From positions 1,729,180-1,793,179 of the forward strand of contig BFEA01000101.1 of NCBI GenBank assembly GCA_003427395.1: a stretch of 64,000 bases of DNA. Direction: 5' to 3'. The stretch is from Chara braunii (taxonomy: Eukaryota; Streptophyta; Charophyceae; Charales; Characeae). Position numbers and translations under genes: made by a program. Position 1 is the stretch's first letter. Every line of letters starts with the position of its first letter. Below the pieces are notes generated by a model, which saw only the letters and a list, made by a program, of their open reading frames with translations, had not been told where the DNA came from and did not search any database. Below are positions 11,301-21,742 of this stretch, piece by piece.

Positions 11301-12920
11301 TCACCTCACCTTACTTCCACTAACTAATTTTGGGGCACAACGCTCACTGTCCGAACACACCCGCTCTTACACAGGGGATTACGCTGGGTATCCCATACTC
11401 TGCATTCCGCACGCCGGCTAATGACTAGCCCCTGCAGACTCGGAGCCGGCCCCTCCCTGTGCCCATGCCTGCTCTCCAACTAACCTATGCGCACTCGCCC
11501 GTGTAGTTGTGTCCGCCCGTCCGACTCGAAGTCGGGCTCTTTCTTTCAAGGCACCCGACCTCGACTCCGACGACGACCCTCCTAGTACCACTGAGCGGTC
11601 AGCACAGAGGGGGCGCACCTGGTTGCGATACTGGCTATTACCGGTAAGTCCCTCTCCTCCTTCTCCCTCTCCCTCTCTCACAGATACCCCCGCCTCCTAA
11701 AAGAAAAATGAACCTCCCGCTCCAACCGGACTGAATACATCGTGTTTCCTCCACTAGTATACAAAATTGGATGAATCTGTCTCTAAAGTGCTGGCAGGTT
11801 CACTCAATACTTATGTGACAACAAGTTGCTCTCCCCTGGGCGCAGCCTATACATATCACAGCCCGAAATCGACAGCCCCTCTTCCAAATCTAACTCAACT
11901 AGCCTGCTCGCAACGTCCCAACCCCCTGTTTAAGTTCCTTCCTTACTCTAATTCATAGAAGATCGAGCGTTTTTTCCGTCCCCGCCATATCCAGCCCCGA
12001 CACTTCCGCGCACTCCTCTACCTACTAACCTCCCTAAACACTAATTTTCTCACCAATCTAGCCTCGGATTTGGAATCGCCACCCCAAAAAACCTCTGATT
12101 TGGATCCGCCCCCGCCCGTTTTCATTGCGAAACAACCGAGTTATCCCCTTTTCTTACTCTCCTCTCCCGCTGTCCGCCATAGCCCCGACGCACTAAATTT
12201 CTCTGCTAATTCTCGTTCTACTAACTTCTGCCCAAATCTAATATTTCTAATGGATTCGCCTTACCTAACAATGCCAAAATGGCATCTTCCCCCCCACCCG
12301 ATTCCGCTAGGAATCGGATGAGATAAGTACTTCTTCATTCCTCCCCCCGTATAGCTCCGCCATCTCCAATTTGGAATGCACCTGGCCCCGAAAGCGGGCC
12401 GGGTTCACTCGCCTCCTTGCACCTTCATTCCCAGGCGTTCCTCTCCCTGTCACTCTCGTTGCCCGCTCCGAGCCCGTTTTCCTACCTTAGCGCTGCTGCT
12501 CCGCTGCCTTGCTTTGTTCGCCACCATCAGCGCAGCGCCCATCGCCCCTCTGCCTGTCTAGTGCTGTCTGCTCCGCCCGTCCTCTCCGTGCACGCACCCA
12601 GCCCCCGTTAGCGTTCAGGTTCTCTCTCGCAGTTTTCCTGGCTACACTCGCCCTCCCGTCGGCTTGTCCTCTCACACCTCCTCCCTGTCTCCCTCCTGCC
12701 TCGTAGCTGCCTCCAACGGAGTTCTGATCGTGTTGTAAGCACCCACCCGACAGAACTTGTCTGCTTGGGGATGCTGTCCATACTGGGAGGTCGGTCATCG
12801 ACCGATTCACTTTCCCCCCTCCCCCCCCACACCTCTATACCCCTGCCCGTCGAGAGGTTGCAGAAAGACTTCGAAGGGGACTAGCACCTAGGTGGCCCAG
12901 CCAGCCCGCCTCTTTTCCTT
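8386..12920 (-). repeat. Long LTR-like repeat, copy B (truncated 3' LTR of R1)
   Basis: This is the reverse complement of copy A positions 1-4371 with substantial divergence. In plus-strand order it holds at least four AT-rich units carrying CGCTTCCCGTAG (8386-8930), hairpin array B (9166-10066), the shared module at about 10325-10390 (CTCCCGCAATC end), and a GC-rich part to about 12920 matching copy A 1-2480 less closely. Splice-donor-like GGTAAG strings occur at 9066, 11229 and 11276, but no exon-intron structure could be supported. Short frames in the C-rich part (11400-12830) resemble no protein I recognise. The right boundary is uncertain. Confidence 0.7.
9166..10066 (-). repeat. Hairpin array B: conserved loop, variable stem
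   Basis: About eleven hairpins, written on the plus strand. The commonest loop is CATTCATCTTAGAAACAATG, with a second type around CATCCAGTCTTATGGAACATG-like sequence. Stems differ yet pair: GTCAGG…CCTGAC (9166-9199), CTGAGC…GCTCAG (9365-9396), CCAGAC…GTCTGG (near 9575), CAAAGC…GCTTTG (near 9658), GTTGAG…CTCAAC (near 9733), GACCAGAC…GTCTGGTC (9847-9881), GCCAG…CTGGC (near 9921), CCAAGC…GCTTGG (near 9973) and GTCAGGC…GCCTGAC (10034-10066). Spacing between hairpins is irregular (about 60-115 bases). Confidence 0.85.
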
Positions 12921-12952
12921 ACCGGTATCTGGCGCAGATCAACGCCAAGTCC

Positions 12953-13044
12953 GGTCCCCGACTGTGCATGTCACCCCCCTTGCGCAGGGGCCACACTAAT
13001 CTTCCCTGTATCGTTTCAATTTTTAACGGATGTCCCGAAGGACC
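12953..13044 (-). pseudogene. U6 spliceosomal snRNA pseudogene
   Basis: The minus strand follows U6 snRNA along most of its length. It has a 5' stem-loop with CTTCGGGACATCCG, then AAATTGAAACGATACAG, then GAAGATTAG, then GGCCCCTGCGCAAGG and a GTGACATGCACA stretch. U6 normally has the invariant ACAGAGA box and the AGC catalytic triad; here these read ACAGGGA and AGT. The 3' end diverges, lacking the usual U-rich tail, and there is no TATA element or plant upstream sequence element at the expected distance upstream (above 13044). It is therefore almost certainly non-functional. It sits just outside the start of the R1 3' LTR. Confidence 0.85.
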
Positions 13045-16000
13045 GGCGACGAAACTGCCCCGCGGCCCTCTAGGGCAGCGGCAGATAGGCCAGTCTACCA
13101 TCAAGCTCCATAATATGGAACTCAATGCAGATCTGTATTTCAACAGTTTAGGGGTGCGCCCACTGAGCTAGGCTCCTGGGTACCCGTCATACCCACGACA
13201 CCGCGTCCCAAGGCAAAACGGGGCGCGGTTAAGGAAAAGGGTAAACAAAATTATAAGCTCCGGCGCAGTGACGAAAACAGTTTGTAATTGCACTTTAGGC
13301 AGTCCGCGAAATACAACACACCCACACGCGATCTCACCGGACACAAAACGTAGGTCACATACATCCAGCATTACCGACCCTTTTTGCCTCCAGTGCATTC
13401 ACAAACTCAGACCTTGACCACGCCGTGTCTTCTCAGCTACGAGGCGGTAAGGACTTTCTCCAATATCCCGAACATGCAGGCCCGTGCTCAAGGTCCTCGA
13501 CTGTCGTGACGGCTACCCGTGTCCGACAATACCTCGACGAAGCCAGGCGTGTTGGTCCCGATGCCGGCCTCCTGAGCCGGTTTTCTCAGTCAAAAGTACA
13601 AAAGACGAAAATAATAATAATATTAAAAATACCAAGGCATAAAATATATGAAGGAACCCAAGACTTAGGGGGACGATGGGGCGCGCGTCCCTCTGGCGTA
13701 TAACGTTGCACACACCCTACCCGCGCAGGGTTGCACCCTGTCGCCGACGTACTTCGTCTTGCGCCACTCAACGCCGGACAAGGCCGCACCGGCGTGACTT
13801 GCAAAAAACACGCCAAATACCCTTGTAAGGGTATTTTGTACGACAGTCTTCCCGGACCCTATTAAACGACGTCCTCGTCACACCAAGTATTTATATTCAA
13901 CCATAGTCTTCCGAAGTACATGATAACTCCCCCAGCCTTTAACTCGTCGCTAAGCTCGATGAAAGCAGTCATTAAGCTGTATCAACCCTAGACCTCGATT
14001 CCTCGAGACAAAGCGGGCAGAAATCAGAGGTCGAAAATGCTACTCAACTTCTGATCAAAAAGTAAAAGTCTACATTAGCCGAATAATCGGCTAGGCACAG
14101 ACACGCTTCAACCTCTAATCCAACAAAGTGGATAACCCACTTTCCACCCACTATAATCACGGACAGGGAGTCATCCAAAGCCAAACTTAGAACTACAACA
14201 CTTCCGGTCTCTTTGAGCGATATTTTATCGCGCCGGACACACTGATCACCCCACAACTGGCTAAAATTCAGACTCAGTGGTGGGTCAAATTTAAGGGCCT
14301 CAGTCTCCAGGTAGATTCTTCACTTTTCACCCATCAATTACCCAAGCTCAACCGATCTATATACTTTCTTTTTACAAACCCTCTTTCAGAAGAACAACTC
14401 ATTGTGGGATTTAGTCAGACACCGTCATCTTTCAGCTAATCTAGAAGATTGGGGTGTTTGACCCCATCATACATACCACAAATATACCTTATGGGCAGGG
14501 CATCGTTAAGCCCAGTCCCACACGTTACTACTTTTGTGCAAAAGTCAGTCATTTTACTGATTTATCAAACAGATGGGTAAGGGTATTCATCCAACCTTCA
14601 AAAGGACAGAAAGCCACCCTTTTTGCTCATTAATCCTACCCTTATGAGTGGGATCCTCCACTTTCGTCCCACACTTCGTTAATCTCATCCACAAGTTTTG
14701 CTTAGTGAGCCACTCTCATAACTCTCTTCTCAAACAGATCTCCACGCCACTTTCAATCAAGACTATAGCCGATTGGATGGCCCCATAACCAGGCCGATCA
14801 TTCCTGTCGTAGATGACGCTCCCACCGACTATTAGTCAAAACTTTTAGCTCTTCTCAAGGAGTCTTAATCATGGAAGTCCCCGTCACAGACTAGACCGCT
14901 GGTGACCCATAATAAGTTGAGTAAGGGATTCACAACCAGCCTTACGTGACTACACAAGCGGGGATGTCGAATTGAACGGTTATTTTCTTACCCCCTGCCA
15001 CACACAGAACCGCCCGGGACTCACAGCCACTAGACGGGTAAGGGCTTTCTTACATGACAGGTTTCCCTGCCGCAGATAACACGCTTACTGGCAGCTGAGG
15101 CCTACAGAGTGGAACTGCCGATTTGGCCGAGGATAATACTCTGACTCCATAAAAATTCTTCTTAAGCCACCCCCTTCCTCTCAAGGGTGAGCCTTCCATA
15201 ATAATTTTTAAGACTCCTCCCACTCTGAAGGAGAATCACCTATAGAAATCTCTCAGCCATCCCCCCACTCATGGATGGATTTGTTTATATAACCTTCAAA
15301 CATTCTCCACTTGAAAATACCCCTCAAACTTTGTCCGGCCGCCCTTAGGTATAGCCTCTCTCTTAATGGGATTTTCTGGACTCTTTGAGCCTTCCAGAAA
15401 TATCCCACAAATAATCACGCTCTCTTCCCTTCACCAATTAAAATAATACACAAAAAGACTCACAATGCCACTTTGATGAGAATGCCAATGACAACCGAAA
15501 CACGCACGATCCTGCAACCCGAGGGAATCAAAAATCATATCAAGAAATAATTCCCAGAATAAGATCAGGTTATCTCAAGTCTCACATCCTTACAAATCTC
15601 AAATTTTTCCCAATTCACATCCCAATCAACAAAAGGACCTTGTATAATGCATCACACAGGTCATACACGCAAAATGATATCAAACGTTCTCGCAAAATTG
15701 GGTAAGCGTCAACGTACAGACGACAACTTCTTAAAAGACTTCCACTCGTATCTGACAGAAGTTAAAATCAGCTTAACGAGTGGATAATCAGATCCAAAAT
15801 ATACGCACAATCCCAAAAATTAAAAACGCACACTCGAGATCAGAACTATATACAAGCAAAAACATATGTCTCATATTACTCATAGGTTCGGTGAAAGGCA
15901 AAATAACCAAATAATCACTCATTCATTCCACCAATCGGGCCTACTGCACTGTCATGGCCTTTCGAGTGTTTATTTGTTAGTCACTTAAGTTCGTTGACAC

Positions 16001-16440
16001 CATTCTCATCTAGCCAAACAACCTCACCCCTCAATTCTTTTCTTTGCCATCTTACATCTACGAGGGGTATGACCAGTCTTCCCACAGCAAGCACATACTA
16101 TCCTCGCCCACCGTTCTCACCCTCTTTTATTCCTCCGTCCAGTTCGACTTATAGCTGACGATGTTCCCTTGTCGTCACACTCCTTACAAAAATAAGATGC
16201 AGTGTGCGGCAGGGTTATACCAACTTTTCTCTGAACTCTTTGCTCCTTTATCCCCTTCTCGCTTGGAGCGTCAGGCGTCCTCTCATAGGTATGGGTTGCA
16301 GCAACCTTCCCTTTTGCCGGTATCTCTTTCTTCTCACCTCCCGACTCATTTTTTTTTTCTCTGCTCCACCTGTGATTTCGCCCGACGATCTCAGTGTTCT
16401 TCTGGGATCCATCGTTCTTAGCATCTGGTGTCGTCCCCTT
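13045..16440. other. R1 internal region without recognised coding sequence
   Basis: About 3.4 kb of R1 lies here. A perfect tRNA A-box string (TAGCTCAGTGGG, minus strand, 13159-13170) lies about 115 bases upstream of the U6 copy, but I could not build a tRNA around it. A short palindrome is listed separately at 13813. The remainder (13850-16440) is interrupted by stops in every frame. It shows none of the expected pol motifs, such as a YxDD box or the DDE integrase spacing. This is either a non-autonomous internal region or heavily decayed DNA. Confidence 0.45.
13813..13837. repeat. Short palindrome shared with 55060-55085
   Basis: CCAAATACCC-TTGTAAGGGTATTTT forms a near-perfect hairpin, arms AAATACCC and GGGTATTT. 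The same palindrome with one change occurs at 55060-55085, followed in both places by a related string (GTACGACAG here, GTCCGACAG there). The flanks otherwise differ, so this looks like the end of a small dispersed element. Confidence 0.5.
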
Positions 16441-17205
16441 TTAAAGCTCACTCTTCTCACTATCCAACGCCTTCTTTCTTTTTCTCACTTCTCGCAGGGT
16501 ATGGCAGAGGTACTGGTCGAAATCCTCACGTTCAAGATTCTCTCGGATCTTATCCCATACTAGTCTCCCCTCTGTTCCACGAATCAAATCTCGTTGTTCC
16601 GCATTCGTGAAGTTCATGAGGAAGACAAAGCATTTGTCCTGTTCCGACAGTGTCCAGACCTTACGCGATGCGCGTTCATACTCTGCCACGAAGTGCCCTA
16701 CTGACACATAACTATACCGGTTTATTTTCTTAAGATCGTCTTTGGTCAGTTGTTCCTCACCTAGCTGGTACTTATTCTACATGTCATCATAGAACTTCCT
16801 CCATGATGACCCTGCTCTTCTAACCAACCCACTGACTTCATCCTTCAAGTCTAAACAAATATACTTTATCACCTCTGTCAGCATCTGTTCCTCATCCCAT
16901 TTGCAGTGGGACGCTATCTGTTCAAACTTGTCAAGGAAGTCCGAAACATGATCGCCTTTGAAGAAATCGATCTCAACCTTGGGCAGGTTGTCTCGCTCCC
17001 AATCCTGCCGTTCCAACAAAGAAGCGAGTTCCTCTGCCTCAATCTTTCCTTGAGACCCCTCCATCTCGAGCTCCCTCGACCCCACCACCTGTTGAACAAC
17101 AACGAGCGGTGTTAGGGCCGAGATTCGAGAGGAGCTACGTGACCAAATCAAATATAAGACATATCCCACCAAATTATTTTGACAATTCATTATAAAAACG
17201 CGCAT
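16441..17205 (-). pseudogene. gag: Retrotransposon gag polyprotein, one premature stop
   Basis: Gag packages the element's RNA into cytoplasmic virus-like particles. The reading frame runs from 17205 to 16441 with a single in-frame TAG at 16777-16779; the frame is identical on both sides. The likely start is the Met at 17064, giving a protein of about 207 codons with the stop ignored. It contains the Gag-like pattern F-x-G-x-x-x-x-x-F-L-x-x-F-E, then W-x-E-E-Q-x-L and a long charged helical part with Y-V-S-V-G-H-F and Y-E-R-A. This matches Ty3/gypsy Gag (retrotrans_gag type). No CCHC zinc knuckle follows, and no protease is seen. It lies downstream of the PBS and leader on the same strand, as expected for gag. 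Confidence 0.75.
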
Positions 17206-17639
17206 AAGAGTCTATCCAAAATAATGACGATACCGAAGAGAGTCTTCAAGTAAATATCCATCAAAAATAAAACACAACAATTCACTAATAAATCCCTCCA
17301 ATCATAACTCAGACACTAACCAATCATGATTGTCATTATCAAGGCAAGGTGCGATGCACATATGTCACATAAGCGGGTACTCAAAACACGAATACAAAAA
17401 GCAGCACAAACCATGATAAATGACATATACTGATAACAATAACCTTTACATGACAACACAATTTATCTGTAAGGGTTGTAACTGACGGGCACAATATGCT
17501 GTATAAACAACCATATGAGCGCAACTCAACTGCCACTTATATACCAAGATAACTCTCAACAACCTATTTCAGTATTCTATAATGTAGGACTGGCAATGAG
17601 TAAATAACATGATACAATCGTTACCCCTCCAACTCTTAA

Positions 17640-18240
17640 GCGAAGCATATATTATAGAGGGGCGGTGTAATCCTCATAAGATAGCATCTCGACTCTTGAG
17701 CCCCGCTCTAAAGATCAAGCCTCACCGCATCCCTCTCCGACTCCAGCATTTGTACCCCACGGCCCCTATCATGGTCAAGTGGACAACCCCATCCATACTT
17801 ATCAAGGCAACAAGGAGCGAACTCGCACCTTTACAAATATGGTGGCCCTACTTTAGCGAGAGACGAGTCTAGGTCGCTACCCCAGATCCGCCCTCACTAA
17901 GCAGTAGTTGTTTCACCTGGCCATCACAACCTCAGCGAGGTAGCAAGTCCTTTCCTCTTTTCTCAACAGATAATGTAGTTACTCTCCCATCACAGGAGAG
18001 ACAGCAACACCCCACTAATGGATCAGGAACATAGTTCCGGCGTGGGTCTCACTATCAGTTTCGGGCGTGGGTCTCACTATCAGTTTCGGGACTAATAACC
18101 GCTTCCTCAAGCTTTTTCGAGGGGGTAACAACTCAAGAATGCACTTCCACTGAGGACAAATTATATACGCCGACGAACCCCTTTTCGGAAGAACCACCTT
18201 CCATAGAAGCAAGTCACCCCATTCACCCCTGGCCCCATGC
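17640..18240 (-). repeat. Gag leader block shared by R1 and R2 (R1 copy)
   Basis: This block aligns in the same orientation with 33110-33720. Shared landmarks are TAATCC…GATAGCATCTCGACTC-like sequence, a stretch on CCTCACCGC…CTCCGACTCCAG, a GGAACATAGTTC string within ATCAGGAACATAGTTCCGGCG, and a CATTCACCCC end. In both elements it ends about 450 bases before the start of the Gag-like region, so it belongs to the 5' leader. R1 carries an extra internal duplication of TTTCGGGCGTGGGTCTCAC near 18030-18080. Confidence 0.65.
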
Positions 18241-19269
18241 CAGATGTGGGTTTCATGTAGAACCTATGTCCTCCCGGAAGGCAGTCCATACATACGCCAT
18301 CAATCTGACGTCAAACAATACCCAATGATAGCACATATATAGAGACAACCAAACAAACACTCACAGATACCATATATACATATATCATATATAATCAACA
18401 CATAGGCATCTCTTCGGAGTCCGGACTAATCAAACCGCTATTCTAGTGGCTACTACTTCTCGAGATTTATCGATAGCTAGCCAGACAGTTCGCAAACGAC
18501 TCAAATCATCACCAACTCACACCATCGAAGAGTCTAAGCATCGTACCGGCCGTAGTGCCGATCATATCACATCTCCGTCTGGGCTCAATGAGATATTTTT
18601 ACAATCAAACTCCTCACTTCGCACTTTATCACTCATCCCCTCACATATGCTGTTCCCGTGTCAGCAATATTCTTTAACGCATGGGTCATATGACTAGGGG
18701 AGATGCTCCACCTTAGCTTGTCTATCCCCCGAGGCAAGCTTAACACACCAGTCACGCAATGAGTCAATTAGCCTTGGATTCCAATCATAGGCATACTTAG
18801 CAATGTCAGTGCCACCTTACGCATTCCTAGCCGAATCGAGCCTTTAAAGCACTACCCAAACTCATCGATCATTAAAGTCAAAGAGTCTTTCAACTCCATT
18901 TAATCGTATACTAGCCAGCGCTCACAACGCATAGCCAAAGCGCTTATCGATCTCAAGCAACCCTTACTGCATCACTCAAACCCCACTCGTGGAATTAGCC
19001 CTCGCCTCATGCTTTATCCAATACCATATACGATCAACCATTCCTCCTAACCCGCTCGATAGGGCAGAAGCGATCACTCTCCCTGGATTATCAACCCACC
19101 TCGAACCAAGGCTCGATTCCTAGGGACCTCTCAGTCTTTACGACACTTCCAACGACAGTCAGAATGTTAGCCAATCGCTCATACCAGTCAATCAAAACTC
19201 CTCTTTTGCCTATCTCTCACTTCCATACCCGGATGTCGTTCCACCAGGGACAACGGTAGGCAACCGTTA

Positions 19270-19287
19270 TCCCCAGCAACGGCGCCA
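19270..19287 (-). other. Primer-binding site of R1 (tRNA-Asp type)
   Basis: The minus strand reads TGGCGCCGTTGCTGGGGA. This complements the 3' end of tRNA-Asp with one mismatch and is the PBS used by Athila-type plant retrotransposons. It lies two bases after the LTR end, which is TA here where R2 has CA. It fixes both the orientation of R1 and the LTR boundary. Confidence 0.85.
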
Positions 19288-19289
19288 CC

Positions 19290-21126
19290 TATCGAGCGCA
19301 TCGGTCCGACACTGCATGTGGCAGCGCGGGACCCTCTCGGCCGCGTCACGCAGGAGTTGGACCAACCTCGTCACGAACACATAAGTGGAGCTTCCGCAAG
19401 CCGCTCTGGCCGAGTGCGCCAGCCATACCTCTCACAAACCCCTACGACAGGATAGGGCCTACGCGAGGCACAGCTTACCTCCACCTTACGGGAGCTGTCA
19501 CCTCCCTTCGGAAGGCGTATTCCCGCCGAGCTACCAGTCCGCAGTACGAAAGCTACTCGGTTGCAATCGCAGAGGTGGACCAGCCGAGGGCGTTTCTCAT
19601 TCGCTGTAGCATAGGGGGTACGCGCGGTAATACGCCTCTATCGGACCCGCATGCGAACCGACATTTTGGGGGGCTGAGGTCACAAACGCGACTCGTCGTC
19701 GGTGGACTAGGACGCATCCCACACACCATGCGCACACCACTTTTACGAACAAAAAAAAAAAAAAAAAAAAAAAACCACACGCACACACATCGAACAACGC
19801 GACAACACTCCTAGTCCCTTCAGTAGCCATCCCATAACTTTCCGATGCAGAAAATCGGATGGGCGTCTCGCACGAGGCTTAGTATAAAACCGCGCGGAAG
19901 CAGGGCCTACTCATATCGACAAGCAATGCAACGTACGCAAGCGGTCGCAATTATGGCATACTATGTAGTACCCATACTTATGCGGTCCTCGTTAAATCTC
20001 GAGGGTCGCATTCGACACTCAAGTGTCGGCTGACACGAGCCTTGAGGGTTACTCTCTCGACGCTGGACAACCGCCATGCGCGGTTGAAGACCACACACCC
20101 TCTTCTGCACTCTGTGCAGAGTGGGTGGTACACAGGTCCAAACCTGTGGTGGCAGTCGTTTCCTACTGCCCTGGAGATGAGTCCCACTCCGGGCTTGGGC
20201 GAAAGTCAAGGGGTTTGACTTTGATGGCTGTCACGGACTACAGCGTCCAACCATAAAAATTAACAAGCAAAATCAATCAATCAATAAATAAGCATCCCAA
20301 CACTCATATACCAAATCAAGACTCGAGATAACAAATAAAAGTAGGGGAAACATAAACCCATCAGGTATGCAGATCGTGCGACATATGGTTGTCATTCTCA
20401 CTACCTCCAAAGTATGGCCCATACACCAAGCTCCATAATAATAACCTGCATAAAACACATGCACACACAATAGCCACATTGCCATACACCAATGTGGTCA
20501 ACTTTACTGTACCCTGTGACTCACACCATGCCTCAAACACTCAAGCCCCAGCCATAGTTCAACTTTCCATAACTCTCATAGATTCTTTATAATGGTCATT
20601 AAAATAAGTTCGGTTAAAACCCTCAAAGAAACATATCAATTCACAGGGCCAAGGCAATCAAGTTGAGGTACAGGTGTAAGCAAAGTTGTGTCGTGAGCCG
20701 ACAAGTCAGCGATCAACCAACCGACCTGTTATCAGTGATAACAGAAAATGATCCTCGTAGGATCAAGCTGAAACTAGTCCAAATCCTAAGTCAAACGATC
20801 AAAAGGACCTGTAACACAAGACAGGTCAACGCCCCAGGCTAAAACCATAAGCCGTGGGAGAATAATCCTCACACCACAATCTCTCTCAAGTCTCTCCTAA
20901 TAGCTAAGCCTAAGCCTACCTCTAAGCCAGCGCCCAAAGAAAGGTAGACTCATGGCATAATCTCTCCTATCCTGGGTGGATTACCAGAATCGCCACTTGT
21001 CAAAATATAATATAACTTCTTTAAACTAAGAAAATTTTGGCAGCGCTTCCCGTAGGAAAAGTGTCTTTTCAGAATTTATATAAGTCCAAATATGAAAGCA
21101 GAAATAGTCTTTGACTTTCCAAAGTC
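19290..21126 (-). repeat. Truncated 5' LTR of R1
   Basis: Reverse complement of copy A from about 4247 to 5975, plus a further ~150 bases to the LTR end at 19290 that copy A lacks. The last part (GGTATGGCTGGCGCAC… GGACCGATGCGCTCGA) also occurs at 26320-26468. A poly-A tract at 19751-19774 lies inside it. The palindromes described for copy A are at 20726-20744, 20750-20764 and 20806-20827. The start of the LTR is missing: the sequence jumps into segment S at 21127. Confidence 0.8.
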
Positions 21127-21742
21127 CTACACGTGACAGTCCGGGAGGTCAACACATGGAGCTACTCTTTGTGAGAGACAGTTGATGTCAACGGTTCTCT
21201 TCAACCTCGCGGGCGCTGCTGCCTCCACGCAACCTCGTGACGTCTTGTATCCGCAAGACCGCAGTGAGCCTTGATGTTGTGGCAGAGGACCAGAAGTTAA
21301 GGTGGGTGTAAGAGGGGGATAGTGCAAAATCAACGAAAGGGGAGACGGTGTGGGTGAAAACGAGGATGAGCTTGTGGAGTGTGACGGACGTCAACTGCTG
21401 TTTGCTCGTTGACACAACGTTCTTGCTCCTACTGCTGTGACGGAAAAGGCAAGAAAGAGAGACCCTGCCAGAATAACGGGGGTAGTGGTCATCAAGAGAG
21501 GGGGTACCTGTGTGAAGCGTAGTTGAAGTCGTCACGAGATCTGCTTACTGTGTGCCAACCACAACCCCTCTGTCATCTCGGACACAGATTGGCCGCTCTT
21601 CGCCTGTTGTGTGGACTGCAGTCGCTAGCTGGCCAGTATGTAACTGGTGAAAAGCGAAGACAGTTCCAGCGCAGGTAATGGTATGAATAGTTCATCAAAA
21701 GTTGACCTCAACCACTCAAGTGTATTCCATGTTGCGGGATGC
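21127..21742 (+). repeat. Segment S, copy 2
   Basis: Direct copy of 7759-8385; see the first copy. A frame opening at 21647 within S runs on to 22003 (118 codons) beyond its end. The equivalent frame in copy 1 is broken, and I recognise no domain in the product, so I do not call it as a gene. Confidence 0.8.

Larger units (their letters stand above)
8386..21126 (-). mobile_element. Gypsy-like LTR retrotransposon R1, decayed, no pol seen
   Basis: Read on the minus strand: truncated 5' LTR (21126-19290), tRNA-Asp-type PBS (19287-19270), a leader, a gag pseudogene (17205-16441), a long region without recognisable protein, then a truncated 3' LTR (about 12920-8386). I found no protease, reverse transcriptase, RNase H or integrase motif, so the copy is non-autonomous or has lost pol. 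The 5' LTR lacks everything before the point equivalent to 4247 in copy A. The 3' LTR lacks everything after the point equivalent to 4371. The ~125 bases present at both ends (20999-21126 and 8386-8515) are nearly identical. The Athila-type PBS suggests the gypsy superfamily; lineage placement is inference. Confidence 0.65.

Noticed and set aside
11418-12832. Pro/Ser/Arg-rich frames in the C-rich part of copy B
   Set aside because: Both strands are open because of composition, and the equivalent frames are not kept in copy A.
1-12920. Copies A and B as terminal inverted repeats of one DNA transposon
   Set aside because: The R1 LTR shows the same sequence ending at a tRNA-Asp primer-binding site, so these are LTRs of opposed elements. 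No transposase lies between them.
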